Below are positions 15,721-24,473 of a DNA stretch of 57,038 bases, one piece after another (within the stretch, counting starts at the first letter, position 1; every line of letters begins with the position of its first letter). The stretch is from an uncultured Myxococcales bacterium. GTDB lineage: Bacteria > Myxococcota_A > UBA9042. A program made the position numbers and the translations under genes. The DNA lies in contig CAIXGW010000224.1 of assembly GCA_903919145.1 (NCBI GenBank), positions 1 to 57,038 on the forward strand. The letters are read 5' to 3'. The notes beneath the pieces are model-generated. The model was not told where the DNA came from. It did not search any database and saw nothing but the letters and a program-made list of their open reading frames with translations.

Positions 15721-17012
15721 ATCAGCAAAACCACAGCAGTGGCCTGCCGTTGGGGGCAAGAATGCCAAAATGGCACGCGGCTTGGGCGGCTGCCCGCCGC
15801 GCCGTAGGAGAGAGCGCTGCCGGGCCCAGCGACCGCCAGCGCGGCGTGGCCCTGCTGTTGGCGATCTCTGCCATTGCGATTCTGACCATCTTCTCTCTGG
15901 AATTCACCTATGCGTCGCGCGTCTCTGTGCGCACGGCCACCTACGTGGAAGCCGAGATAGAAGCCCACCTGCACGCGCGTGCCGCCGTAGAGCTGGCGGC
16001 CATGGTCATTGGCTCGACCGACATCATCGAGTCGATCATCGCCAAGTACGCGACCATGATGGGCGGGCGGCGGCCCAGCATCAACACCGCCAACTACGCT
16101 TGTGAGTTCGTCAACGCCTTCTGCCACGGCGAAATGACCTTGATGGGCATGCAGCTGGTCAGCCTGGAAGGCCACCCGGCGGTGGGGCTCAAGCGCGGCA
16201 CCTGCGGCTGCACGTCCAGCGACGACGATGGCCGCGTCAACATCAACCGGGTGGGCGACCTCAACCAGAAGCAAGCCGTGTTTGACACCCTCTACAAGCT
16301 CTTGGAGCGCAACGCGGGCGTGACGCAGATCGGTGAGCTAGACAAGAACATGGCCCAGCTTGCCCTGAACATCATCGACTGGGCAGACAAGGACCAGACC
16401 AAGACGGACATCGACCCGGCCTCGCGCAAGCTGACCGAGGGCGCCGGCGCCGAAGGAGGCAGCTACGCGCGCGGCGGCCTCAAGGTCAAAGACGCCCCCT
16501 ACGACACCACCGAGGAAGTGCGGTTGGTCGAGGGCATGACCGACCAGCTGTGGTGCAAGCTCAAGGATCAGCTGACGGTCTACAACACCGACAAGCTCAA
16601 CGTGAACACCGCGTCGATCGAGGTCATCAAGGCGCTTATTTGCAAGAACCTGGCCAACCCTGCCAATGAAGCGGTGGCCTGCGCCCGCGGGTTTGCCCAG
16701 AACCAGTTTGTGCCGGTCAACGTGGCGGGGCAGTACATCGAAGTGTGTCGGGCCTTGAAAAAAATGGTATTTTCGCCGCCCTTTGCCAATGCCGGCCGCT
16801 TTGCCCAGTTCTTTGACAAGCTGGGCACCGTGCTGCCGGCCGACTATGCGCAAGTGCTTCAGGTCAATCAGCAAAAGATGCTGGACGACGTGGGCACCAG
16901 CGGCAAGATCGTGCGGATCCAGGCCTTTGGCACCTCTGGCAAAGTGCAAAAACGCATCACGGCGCTGCTGGACACCACCAGTCAGCGCTATGTCTATTGG
17001 AGAGAGGACTAG
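15717..17012 (+). CDS. gspK: Minor pseudopilin GspK
   Basis: Large minor pseudopilin that caps the tip. After a long leader comes RQRG^VALLLAISAIAIL, and as expected for GspK there is no Glu at +5. The body contains the two SAM-like helix-hairpin domains, with NVNTASIEVIKALIC as the typical signature, and a Cys-containing loop (CEFVNAFCHGE, CGCTSSDDDG) near a calcium-binding region. Length 431. The start is ambiguous: GTG 15717 overlaps the gspJ stop (GTGA) and gives a 43-residue leader, while ATG 15762, preceded by GGGGG, would shorten the leader by 15. The 13-bp inverted repeat found upstream of gspC lies exactly at that ATG. Confidence 0.9.
   Translation: MNQQNHSSGLPLGARMPKWHAAWAAARRAVGESAAGPSDRQRGVALLLAISAIAILTIFSLEFTYASRVSVRTATYVEAEIEAHLHARAAVELAAMVIGSTDIIESIIAKYATMMGGRRPSINTANYACEFVNAFCHGEMTLMGMQLVSLEGHPAVGLKRGTCGCTSSDDDGRVNINRVGDLNQKQAVFDTLYKLLERNAGVTQIGELDKNMAQLALNIIDWADKDQTKTDIDPASRKLTEGAGAEGGSYARGGLKVKDAPYDTTEEVRLVEGMTDQLWCKLKDQLTVYNTDKLNVNTASIEVIKALICKNLANPANEAVACARGFAQNQFVPVNVAGQYIEVCRALKKMVFSPPFANAGRFAQFFDKLGTVLPADYAQVLQVNQQKMLDDVGTSGKIVRIQAFGTSGKVQKRITALLDTTSQRYVYWRED
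15763..15775. repeat. 13-bp inverted repeat TGCCAAAATGGCA (copy C), inside gspK start region
   Basis: The same perfect 13-mer as at 5548, sharing 17 bases with it. It overlaps the second possible gspK start codon. No GG-N10-GC element was found about 107 bases away on either strand, so here it may act differently or be a chance coding match. Confidence 0.5.
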
Positions 17013-19076
17013 ATGGCCCACCGCATTCTCGGTCTGGACATCGGCAAGACGGCGGCGCGCCTGGCGATCGTCGATAAGTCGTTGCGGCAGGCGGCCTTGG
17101 TCGGCTATGACCACGAGATGGTCGTGGAGGTGCCGCCCGCCGAGGCAGAGGCACCCAAGCTGGACCGCCACGCTGCCTTTACGCCGGGCCAGCTGGAGGC
17201 CGTCAAGCGCTTGATGCAGCGCAATTTTCGGCCCGACGATGTGCTGGCGGTCGCCTTGCCGTCGCTGCTGTGCATGCACCGGACCTTGGCCTTTCCGTTC
17301 AAGGACGACAAGGCCATCGCCGATGCCGTCGGCTTTGAGCTGGAGAACCACATACCGACGCCCCTGTCTGACGTGGTGGTCGATTTTGTGCGGATTGGCG
17401 AAAAAGACGGGCAGACCGAGGTGTTGGCCGTCGCAGCGCCGCGCACCGAGGTCGAACGCTACCTGGAAGCCTATAAGGGGTTGGGCCTGGAAGCGCGGCG
17501 GCTGGGGCTGCAGAGCCTGGCCTATAGCGCGCTGGTTCGCCACCTTCCCGAGGCCAAGACCGGCGTGACGATGGTGGTGGACATCGGCAGCCGCGCCACC
17601 GAAGTGCTGGCGACCCTGGAGGGCCGGCCGCAGCAGGTGCGCTCCTTTGCCGTGGGGGCCGAGACGGTGGCCGAGCTGTTTGCCGGCCAGGTCACCAGCG
17701 ATCTGCCGGCGGCCGATCTGCTGCGCCAGCACGCGCTGCTGTTGCCTGAAGAAGCCCTGGAAAATCAGCAGGAGCGCGCCATTGCCGCCGCCACGCGGGT
17801 GGCCCTGCAGCCGCTGCTGCGCGAGCTGCGCCTGACCCTGTCTGGCTGGTTGCGCCGCGCCCACCGCCGCCCGGACCGGCTGCTGATCACCGGCGGTCTG
17901 TCTCAGCTCAATGGCCTTGCCGAATTCCTGGAGCGATCCCTCGACCTGCCCGTGCAGCATATCCGCTTGGGCGACATGCCCGACGTGCAGGTGGCGGAAG
18001 CCAGTGTGCTGGGAGATCGGGCGGCCCTGGCCGTGGCCCTTGCCCTGGGGGCGGGTGAAGCCGATCCCGATGCCGACGTCGACTTCCGCCAGGGTGAACT
18101 GTCTTATGAGGGCGACTTCAAGATCCTGCGCCAGCGCCTGCCGCAGCTGGCCGCCTTCCTGGTGGTGGCGCTGTGCCTGATCGGGATTCGCGCCAGCTTG
18201 AACTACCGGGCCCTGGTGACTGAGCAGGAGCAGCAGCGCGCGACGTTGCAGGCGCTGTCCAAGCAGCTGACCGGCAAGCCGTCGGTCGACTTTGAAGGCG
18301 TCAAGAAGGAATTGGAGAGACCGGTCGCAGTGGACGTGGCCTCCTACTACCCGGACATGTCGGCCTTTCGCGCCACCGAAGAGATCTCCAACATCATTGA
18401 CAAGGTGACTGAGCCGCCCGACTTCAAGCCGCCAGGAGGGCCCGAGCTGGCCCAGGCCCCTCAGCCGCCGGGTGGCGATCCGGCCAACCTGCCGCCGCCG
18501 GCATTTCGCGGCATCCCCGATCTGGGCGGGCGCCCGCCCTCGGTGATGCAGGGGATTCGCGCCAGGCGCGCCGCCGGACGGGTGGACAGCGAAGAAGAGT
18601 CGCCGCCCCCCATAGGAGGCAGCAGCCCAGTGGCGCGGCCAACCGAGCCGCCGCCCGAGCAGGGGCGCGGCGGCAGCCCAGCCGGTGATGCACGCACAGC
18701 CGCACCAGGGTCGACCGATCCGGGGGCCGCCGATGGCCCTGCGGCCGCTGGTGGCGCGCCCGGCGCTTTTGGCGGGCACCAAATCGAGCTCTCGACCATC
18801 CAGATCGACCGCCAGCACGGCACTTTGCGCGGCGATGCCGACACGCAGGACGCCCTGCTGGCGCTGCAGCAAGCCGTCGATGCCCACCGCTGCTTTGGCA
18901 AGGTCAAGTCGTCTTCCGACCGCATCACCTTTGAGCGCCACAACGATTGGTTCAAATTCACATTGGAATTCGAGATTGCCTGCCCAGCCGCCACGGCCAA
19001 GGCTGCGGAGCCGGGCGGCAAGGGCGGAGACAAGGGCGGCGCTGCCAAGGCCGGCGGCGACGCCGAAGAAGAGTAG
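17013..19076 (+). CDS. gspL: T2SS inner-membrane protein GspL (PilM-like), enlarged
   Basis: The N-terminal 370 residues have the actin-like fold of GspL/PilM: phosphate-1 motif ILGLDIGKTAARLAIVD, then AVALPSLLCMHRTLAFPF and VDIGSRATEVLATLEG. A single membrane helix follows (about 378-398, LAAFLVVALCLIGIRASL) with a short coiled coil, then a periplasmic part. Most unusual is a long Pro/Gly/Ala-rich segment (about 470-590) before the last domain (about 590-665), which looks like the ferredoxin-like GspL domain (IELSTIQIDRQHGTLRGDAD). At 687 residues it is far above the usual 400 or so. GspL recruits GspE to the membrane through its cytoplasmic domain. ATG directly follows the gspK stop, with GAGAGGA upstream. 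Confidence 0.88.
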   Translation: MAHRILGLDIGKTAARLAIVDKSLRQAALVGYDHEMVVEVPPAEAEAPKLDRHAAFTPGQLEAVKRLMQRNFRPDDVLAVALPSLLCMHRTLAFPFKDDKAIADAVGFELENHIPTPLSDVVVDFVRIGEKDGQTEVLAVAAPRTEVERYLEAYKGLGLEARRLGLQSLAYSALVRHLPEAKTGVTMVVDIGSRATEVLATLEGRPQQVRSFAVGAETVAELFAGQVTSDLPAADLLRQHALLLPEEALENQQERAIAAATRVALQPLLRELRLTLSGWLRRAHRRPDRLLITGGLSQLNGLAEFLERSLDLPVQHIRLGDMPDVQVAEASVLGDRAALAVALALGAGEADPDADVDFRQGELSYEGDFKILRQRLPQLAAFLVVALCLIGIRASLNYRALVTEQEQQRATLQALSKQLTGKPSVDFEGVKKELERPVAVDVASYYPDMSAFRATEEISNIIDKVTEPPDFKPPGGPELAQAPQPPGGDPANLPPPAFRGIPDLGGRPPSVMQGIRARRAAGRVDSEEESPPPIGGSSPVARPTEPPPEQGRGGSPAGDARTAAPGSTDPGAADGPAAAGGAPGAFGGHQIELSTIQIDRQHGTLRGDADTQDALLALQQAVDAHRCFGKVKSSSDRITFERHNDWFKFTLEFEIACPAATAKAAEPGGKGGDKGGAAKAGGDAEEE

Positions 19077-19085
19077 GGAGACAAG

Positions 19086-19742
19086 ATGAGCGTGGCCCTT
19101 TCGAAACTGAGCAGGATCTCAGTCGCTTTTGAGCGACTGAGTGACCGCGAGCGCAAAATCGTGTTGGCGGGCTCGGCCTTTCTGGCGCTGGCTGGCTTGG
19201 TGCTGACGGCCTTGCTGGTGTCGCGCAAGGTCAATGCCCTGGAGGAGGAGGTCGTCAGCAACGAGGCGGTGCTGAGCGATATCGCCGCCGCCGGTCCGGC
19301 CTACCTGCGGATGCGCGCCGACGAAAAAGCCGTTGCTGACCAGCTGGAGCGGGCTTCCAAGGAGCCGCTGCAGGCCGCCGTGCTGACGATCGCCAAAACT
19401 GTGACCTACGACCGCAAGGACGCCGACGGCGCGGTGACCAGCGAGAAGCTGTCTGACGTCATCAAATTCGCCAATGCCTCTGAGATTTTGGCGGAGCTGA
19501 CCACCAAGACCAAGAAGAAGAACAAGAAGAAGTCGAGCAAAGAAGTGTTCCTGGCCACTATCGACGCCGTGTTCGAGAACGTGCCAGACGAGGCGATCTT
19601 TCGCTTTATGGCCAAGTTGGAGACCCATCCAGAGCCGATTTTTGGCTTGAACGTCGACATCAACCGGTCTGGCAACGGCAACGAGCAGATGCGGGCTACC
19701 CTGAAAGTCGGGCAGTTTCGCTACGGTCAGTTGGAGGAGTAG
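19086..19742 (+). CDS. gspM: T2SS platform protein GspM-like
   Basis: Position between gspL and gspN and architecture point to GspM: a short cytoplasmic start with FERLSDRERKIVL, one membrane helix (about 25-46, AGSAFLALAGLVLTALLV), a coiled-coil stretch (KVNALEEEVVSNEAVLSDI) and a ferredoxin-like periplasmic domain at the end (about 150-218, EAIFRFMAKLETHP, then MRATLKVGQFRYGQLEE). A basic tract TKKKNKKKSSK occurs around 150. The start motif F..L..RER is shared by GspM proteins. GGGAG precedes the ATG. Sequence similarity to the family is weak, so the name rests partly on context. Confidence 0.8.
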   Translation: MSVALSKLSRISVAFERLSDRERKIVLAGSAFLALAGLVLTALLVSRKVNALEEEVVSNEAVLSDIAAAGPAYLRMRADEKAVADQLERASKEPLQAAVLTIAKTVTYDRKDADGAVTSEKLSDVIKFANASEILAELTTKTKKKNKKKSSKEVFLATIDAVFENVPDEAIFRFMAKLETHPEPIFGLNVDINRSGNGNEQMRATLKVGQFRYGQLEE

Positions 19743-19745
19743 GCG

Positions 19746-21329
19746 ATGCAGCGCTTCTGGCAACATCCGCGGATGATCGCGGCCGCGCAGTACTTTGGGT
19801 ACACGCTGTTTTTTGGGTTAGCACTGCTGCTGGCCTTTCCGTGGACCTTTCCGTCGCGGCAGGTGCGCTCCTACATCGCCATGCGGGCCCGGGCCCAAGG
19901 CTATCCGCTGCAGATCCAGGACGTGCGCCTGCGCGGCCTGGGCGGCGTCGAGATCGCCGGGTTGCGCCTGACCCTGCCTGGCAAGCCCGGAGAGCCGCAA
20001 ACGGGCGGAGGTATGTCACCGGCCTTGCCCGCGGTGGAGTTCAAGATCGACAAGATCTCTGCCAAGGTGGCCATTTTTCCCTTGCTGTTTGGCAGTACGG
20101 TCGATGTGCGCTTTGACATCGACGCTGGCGGCGGCTCGATTGCCGATGGCCACGTGGTGCGCAAGGGCGAAATCTTCGACATCGACATCGGCAAGATAGA
20201 GGGCTTGGACCTGGGCGACTCTGGCCTTGGCGGGCGGGCCCTGGGAACCCAGACCAAGCTGCTGGGCGAAATCGACGGCGCCCTGGGCGGCAAGCTGGCC
20301 ATCCACTACGGGGGAAGCACAGACGATCTCAAGGGATCTGTGGACCTTGAGCTGGCGGACGCGATCCTGCGGCAGCCAGAGCTGTCGATCCAGGGCGGCC
20401 TGAAGTTTACCGACCTGGCCATGGGCACGCTGACGCTCAAAGTGAAGATGGGCCTCAAGCAGAACCTGGCTGCCTTGGCTGCCGAGCGCGGCGCCGAAAA
20501 GGCCACCGTCATCCACATCGAACAGCTACAAGCAGAAGGCGAGCAGCTCGAGCTCATCACGGCAGAGAACTCGCACATTCTCATCCCGCCCGGCAAGTCT
20601 GGCTGGAAGGCGGCCACCATGCAGCTGCACTTCGCCTTTCACGTGGTCGACAAGCCGGCCAAGAAGAAGGGAGGCCAGCCCGGCGAAGAGGGCGGTGACG
20701 AAGAAGCCGACAAGCCCGTGGCCGACCGCCTCAAGTGGACGTCGTTGCTGAGCATGGCCGGCAGCAAGCTCAAGCCCTTTGAGCGCGGCGGCTACATCGG
20801 CATGACCTGCACCGGCCCGCTCTCGCGTCCGCAGTGCAATCCCGCCATTCCGCAGGTCACGGTGGGCGGACGCGGAGCCGTCAAGCTGGAAGGCGGAGCG
20901 GCGGCCCCCAACCCCGGTCCAGCGGGCGGCGCGGCGGCCAGTCCCGATCCGGCTGCGGCGCCCGGCTCGCCGCCACCCAACGTCGAGTTCAAGCCCGTGG
21001 GCCGCGAAGAGCCGCCGCCGGCTGCCGCCCCGGTGGCCAGCCCCGAGCAGCCTGCCGCGCCGCCGGCCCCGCCCGCCGAACCGCCGCCGACCCCCGGGGC
21101 CGAGCAGCGCGCGCCAGAAGGTCAGCAAGGTCGCGCCCCGGGACGCGAGCCGCCGCCCGAGACGCCAGAGGAGTACCAAGCTCCGGCTGGGCAGAATCCG
21201 CCGCGCGAGCCGGCCGAAGGCGGTGATAACCCCAATCACGGCGAGCGCGGCGCCCGCGGCGATCGGCCCGAGCCGCCGCCAAGTGGCCAAGAAGGCGAGA
21301 CTCCTCCGCCGCCCGACAACCCCGAGTAG
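19746..21329 (+). CDS. gspN: Type II secretion system protein GspN with proline-rich tail
   Basis: GspN occurs in some T2SS operons, and its role is poorly known. This one has an N-terminal membrane helix (about 15-36, YFGYTLFFGLALLLAFPWTF) and an AsmA-like beta-rich region (about 45-370): LQIQDVRLRGLGGVEIAGLRL, then STVDVRFDIDAGGGSIADGH, then GAKGSVDL-type strands, as in the GspN family. From about residue 380 it becomes a disordered Pro/Ala/Gly/Glu-rich tail of about 150 residues up to the stop. Family members usually have 250-350 residues, so the tail explains the 527. It has a strong ribosome site (GGAGGAG) 3 bases after the gspM stop and is the last gene of the operon. No terminator hairpin was seen after it. 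Confidence 0.85.
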   Translation: MQRFWQHPRMIAAAQYFGYTLFFGLALLLAFPWTFPSRQVRSYIAMRARAQGYPLQIQDVRLRGLGGVEIAGLRLTLPGKPGEPQTGGGMSPALPAVEFKIDKISAKVAIFPLLFGSTVDVRFDIDAGGGSIADGHVVRKGEIFDIDIGKIEGLDLGDSGLGGRALGTQTKLLGEIDGALGGKLAIHYGGSTDDLKGSVDLELADAILRQPELSIQGGLKFTDLAMGTLTLKVKMGLKQNLAALAAERGAEKATVIHIEQLQAEGEQLELITAENSHILIPPGKSGWKAATMQLHFAFHVVDKPAKKKGGQPGEEGGDEEADKPVADRLKWTSLLSMAGSKLKPFERGGYIGMTCTGPLSRPQCNPAIPQVTVGGRGAVKLEGGAAAPNPGPAGGAAASPDPAAAPGSPPPNVEFKPVGREEPPPAAAPVASPEQPAAPPAPPAEPPPTPGAEQRAPEGQQGRAPGREPPPETPEEYQAPAGQNPPREPAEGGDNPNHGERGARGDRPEPPPSGQEGETPPPPDNPE

Positions 21330-21350
21330 CACCTTCTGTGCATTTTGTCC

Positions 21351-21378
21351 TTGACCTGCCGCCAACGGCGCGTATCCT
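21351..21378 (+). promoter_or_regulatory. Candidate sigma-70 type promoter
   Basis: TTGACC (21351-21356), a 16-base spacer and TATCCT (21373-21378). It lies right after gspN and about 50 bases before the ATG at 21427, so the small downstream gene is probably transcribed separately from the T2SS operon. Confidence 0.6.
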
Positions 21379-21426
21379 CCGCCCGCCGCTCGCGCACCCC
21401 TTTGTGTGCCGACCCAGGATGCCGAC

Positions 21427-21711
21427 ATGTCGACCTTGTTGCCTGTCTCCGTGCTCGACGATAGCAGCCGCCCGCACCGGCTCAGCGACTTCTTTCGCTG
21501 CGCCCACCGCAACCGCACCTTGGCGTTGTCCGTTTGCCTGGATGACTACATGAATGCCAACGCCTTGCGGGTCAAGTCGATGGTGTGCTTTGAGTGCGGC
21601 CAGGGCGGCCAGAACAGAGAGGCCTTTGCCGCCGATGCGGACACCGAAGGCCTGCTGGACCAGGAAATCTGGGCTCGGCTCATCTCTGACATGAAGGACC
21701 CAGAGGGCTAG
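21427..21711 (+). CDS. Small cysteine-containing protein of unknown function
   Basis: A 94-residue frame with strong G/C preference at third codon positions, like neighbouring genes, so it is probably real. It has no signal peptide or membrane segment. It contains FFRCAHRNRTLALSVCLDDY and later VCFECGQGG, so there are four cysteines, which could bind a metal, but no known zinc fold is evident. The end (LLDQEIWARLISDMKDPEG) is helical and acidic. ATG 21427 was chosen because AGGA lies upstream; a GTG at 21406 is in frame. A sigma-70 type promoter lies about 50 bases upstream. It sits alone between gspN and the kinase gene. I do not recognise it. Confidence 0.55.
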   Translation: MSTLLPVSVLDDSSRPHRLSDFFRCAHRNRTLALSVCLDDYMNANALRVKSMVCFECGQGGQNREAFAADADTEGLLDQEIWARLISDMKDPEG

Positions 21712-22053
21712 CGGTGCAGCCAAGCGGAGCCGGCCGTGGCCGGTCGCGCTTGCGGCTGCAGAGGGCCCGATCGGCCAAATGGCGACGGCCGCCTTGCCAG
21801 GGCTGGTTTCAGCGTGGTATATCAGCCGCTGCGCAACGCTAGTTATCAGCTGAGCGTGCTGCCGCCTGAACTGCAAGTCGCCGTTTGGGAAGCCAGCCAC
21901 AGAATCTTGATCTCTCTATTGCGTTGCAGCCTGCCGCCGCCAAGGTGCCGGGCCAGCAGGGCAGCGTAGCCGTCCCGGCTGCCTCAAGAGTATCGCGCTC
22001 TTTGTGCAGCCACGTCACCGCAACGCTGTCGACGCAAGAGGCCCCGGAGAAGC
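21712..22053. other. Intergenic region upstream of the Ser/Thr kinase
   Basis: No convincing gene in 342 bases. A possible weak promoter is TTGCCA (21793) with TATATC (21817) at an 18-base spacer, which would leave a leader of about 230 bases before the kinase ATG. Nothing else was recognised. Confidence 0.4.
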
Positions 22054-24108
22054 ATGGCCACGGGCATTACCAGCGCCTATCCCCAGCAGTTCGGTCGCTA
22101 CATCCTGACGGCAAAAATCGCCATGGGAGGGATGGCCGAGATCTTCCGCGCCAAGAGCGTGGGGGCCGAAGGCTTTGAGAAGGTCGTGGTCATCAAGCGC
22201 ATCCTGCCGCACTTCAGCGAGGATGAGGGCTTTGTGACGATGTTCAAGGACGAGGCCAAAGTCGCCTCGCACCTGAACCACGCCAACGTTGTGCAAATTT
22301 TCGACTTCGACGAGGTCGAAAACCTCTTCTACATTGCCATGGAGTACGTAGAGGGCTGCGACCTCAAGCGCGTGCTCGATCAAGGCGCCAAGCTAGGCAA
22401 GCCGCTGTCGATCGCTCAGGCGGTCTACATCATGATCGAGGCCTCCAAGGGACTGGACTACGCCCACAAGCGCATCGTCGATGGCCAGCCGCTTAACATC
22501 ATCCACCGCGACGTCTCGCCGCACAACGTGATGGTTTCGTTCAACGGCGAAGTCAAGATCATGGACTTTGGCATTGCCAAGGCCGCTTCGCGCTCGACCA
22601 AGACGCGCGTGGGCACCGTCAAGGGCAAGTGCGCCTACATGTCGCCTGAGCAGGCCCGCGGCCGCACGCTGGACCCGCGCTCCGACTTGTTTGCGCTGGG
22701 CGTGTGTCTGTGGGAGATGCTGACCGGCAAGCGCCTGTTCGTTGGCGATTCCGACTTTGAGACGCTGAACAACGTGCTCAAGGCCGAAGTGCCGCCGCCG
22801 TCAGAGCTCAACCCCGAAGTGCCCAAAGAACTGGACGCCATTGTCCTGCGCGCCCTGGCCCGCGAAGTCGATGACCGCCAGAAGGATGCCGGCGGCTTTG
22901 TCAACGAGCTGAACCGCTGGTTCTTCTCGGCCGTGCCGGACCCAGAAGCGGTCAACCTCAACGGCTACATGCACGAGCTGTTTGGCGACGAGATCGCCCG
23001 GATGCGCCAGGACGCCGCCTCAGAAGCTCAGATGCTTGAGCAGGCGCGCCGCGGCGGCACCCTGTCAGGTCAGCGCAAGCCCGCCACCGGCTCTCAGCCA
23101 GCGGCCCAGGGCGGCGATGACGAGCGCACCATGGCTCTGCCGAGCCCGCTGGCCCACGGCGACAGCGATCGCACCATGGCTCTGCCCGACGCCATGGCTC
23201 AGCTGCGCGGCAAGAGCAACGTCGCCATCTCAGCCGCTCATGCGCCGGCCAAGAAATCCAACGCCGGACTTTTTGCCGGCATTGGCGTGGCGGTGGCTGC
23301 CGCGATCGGCATCGGCGCCTTTGTGGCCACCAAAGACAACGGGCCCACGCCGCCGCCGGTCGCTGCCCAGGTCGCACCGGTGGAAGCCGTCAAGTACAAG
23401 ATCACCGTCAAGGCCCCAGGCGCCGCCAAGATCTACATCGATGGCAAGGTCGCTTGCATGGGCAAGGACGAGTGCGACGAGAGTGTCGAGGCCGGCGAGC
23501 ACAAGGTCATGGCCGAGAATGCCGACGGCAAGGGCGTGGACCAAAAGCTCAAGTTGGGTCGCGACGAAGTCGTAGTGCTCACTGTTCCGCCCGTGGAGAA
23601 GAAGGCCGAGGCGGCTCCCCAGGTGGCCGCGCAGGGCGCCAACTTCTTTGTCAGGGTCCAGCCAGAGAATGCAGCCGTGACGGTCAATGGCCAGCCGGTC
23701 CAGCTGGTGGGCGGCTCGGGAAAGATCGCCAACGCCAAGGTAGGCGACGCGCTCAAGATCGAGGCAAAAGCCGAGGGCCACAAGGCCGAGATGGTAGAGA
23801 AGATGGCCATGAAAGATGGCGAGATCTTCGAAATCAAGCTGGAAAAAGACAAGCCCGCCGCGGTGGCCGGCAGTGACAAGCCCAGGGAAGCCGCGCCCGC
23901 GGGTCCGGGCAAGCTCACCGTCAACGCCAAGCCGTGGGCCAAAGTGCAGATCAAGGGCAAAGACTATGGTCTGACCCCGCAGCAGATCACCCTGCCGTCT
24001 GGCAAGTACACGGTGGTGCTGGTCAAGGGCACCGTCCAAAAGACCGCGTCGGTGACGGTGAAGGCCGGCGGCAGCGCAGCGATCTCCGTGGACATGAACG
24101 AGCCGTAG
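22054..24108 (+). CDS. Transmembrane Ser/Thr protein kinase with PEGA-like outer domains
   Basis: A 684-residue receptor-like Hanks-type kinase. The catalytic domain spans about 14-285: glycine loop IAMGGMAEIF, ATP-anchoring Lys 48 in VVIKRIL, catalytic loop HRDVSPHN (151-158, with Asp 153), DFG at 171-173, and the activation segment ending in MSPEQARG. All key residues are present, so it should be active. A Ser/Ala-rich linker with two copies of RTMALP (about 355-385) is followed by one membrane helix (about 405-425, AGLFAGIGVAVAAAIGIGAFVA) and an outside region with several PEGA-like beta repeats, such as AKIYIDGKVACMGKDECDES and AAVTVNGQPVQLVGGSG, ending in a PEGA domain near residue 620 onward. 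The ATG follows GGAG. Target unknown. Confidence 0.93.
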   Translation: MATGITSAYPQQFGRYILTAKIAMGGMAEIFRAKSVGAEGFEKVVVIKRILPHFSEDEGFVTMFKDEAKVASHLNHANVVQIFDFDEVENLFYIAMEYVEGCDLKRVLDQGAKLGKPLSIAQAVYIMIEASKGLDYAHKRIVDGQPLNIIHRDVSPHNVMVSFNGEVKIMDFGIAKAASRSTKTRVGTVKGKCAYMSPEQARGRTLDPRSDLFALGVCLWEMLTGKRLFVGDSDFETLNNVLKAEVPPPSELNPEVPKELDAIVLRALAREVDDRQKDAGGFVNELNRWFFSAVPDPEAVNLNGYMHELFGDEIARMRQDAASEAQMLEQARRGGTLSGQRKPATGSQPAAQGGDDERTMALPSPLAHGDSDRTMALPDAMAQLRGKSNVAISAAHAPAKKSNAGLFAGIGVAVAAAIGIGAFVATKDNGPTPPPVAAQVAPVEAVKYKITVKAPGAAKIYIDGKVACMGKDECDESVEAGEHKVMAENADGKGVDQKLKLGRDEVVVLTVPPVEKKAEAAPQVAAQGANFFVRVQPENAAVTVNGQPVQLVGGSGKIANAKVGDALKIEAKAEGHKAEMVEKMAMKDGEIFEIKLEKDKPAAVAGSDKPREAAPAGPGKLTVNAKPWAKVQIKGKDYGLTPQQITLPSGKYTVVLVKGTVQKTASVTVKAGGSAAISVDMNEP

Positions 24109-24201
24109 CGCCCGGTGGGGGCAGCGGCCGAGCAGCTCGGGCTGGCCCTCTGGGCCGCCGCAGAAAAAGTCAGCTTGGGCGAAAAAAGTTGTGCTGAGGG
24201 C

Positions 24202-24230
24202 TTGACGGCCATCCGCACCTCCCCTAAGAT
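24202..24230 (+). promoter_or_regulatory. Sigma-70 type promoter of tRNA-Gly
   Basis: TTGACG, a 17-base spacer and TAAGAT, about 118 bases before the mature tRNA-Gly. A 5' leader would be removed by RNase P. Confidence 0.6.
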
Positions 24231-24347
24231 GGCTCCGCTTCCGACGGTAACCGCCGAAACGAAGCAAGACAAGCCAAGGCCGCGCGCCAAAAGTTTGTAG
24301 AGCCTGACCGGTCCCAGGGCCGATGGGGCAGCCAGGTAGCAAGCAGT

Positions 24348-24422
24348 GCGGGAATAGCTCAGCGGTAGAGCGCGACCTTGCCAAGGTCGATGTCGCGGGT
24401 TCAAATCCCGTTTCCCGCTCCA
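24348..24422 (+). tRNA. tRNA-Gly (anticodon GCC)
   Basis: Full cloverleaf. Acceptor GCGGGAA/TTCCCGC, D arm GCTC...GAGC, anticodon stem CGACC/GGTCG with loop TTGCCAA (anticodon GCC), T arm GCGGG/CCCGT with loop TTCAAAT, discriminator T and encoded CCA. 75 bases. Confidence 0.97.
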
Positions 24423-24439
24423 ACATAGCACTGCCAAGC

Positions 24440-24473
24440 AAAAGGGCCCCTAGTGGGCCCTTTTGTCGTTTTT
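24440..24473 (+). terminator. Rho-independent terminator of tRNA-Gly
   Basis: A perfect 10-bp stem AAAAGGGCCC/GGGCCCTTTT (24440-24449 and 24455-24464) with loop CTAGT, then a T-rich run. It lies 18 bases after the tRNA CCA. The A- and T-flanks make it potentially bidirectional. Confidence 0.9.

Noticed and set aside
15771..15786. Sigma-54-like TGGCAC-GCGGC-TTGG in gspK
   Set aside because: The -12 GC is missing (GG instead) and the site lies within coding sequence; kept only as a palindrome copy.
16338..18941. Minus-strand frame of 867 codons opposite gspK-gspL (and 7173-9248 opposite gspD)
   Set aside because: Shadow frames of well-supported T2SS genes; composition is Arg/Gln/His-rich and no motif is present.
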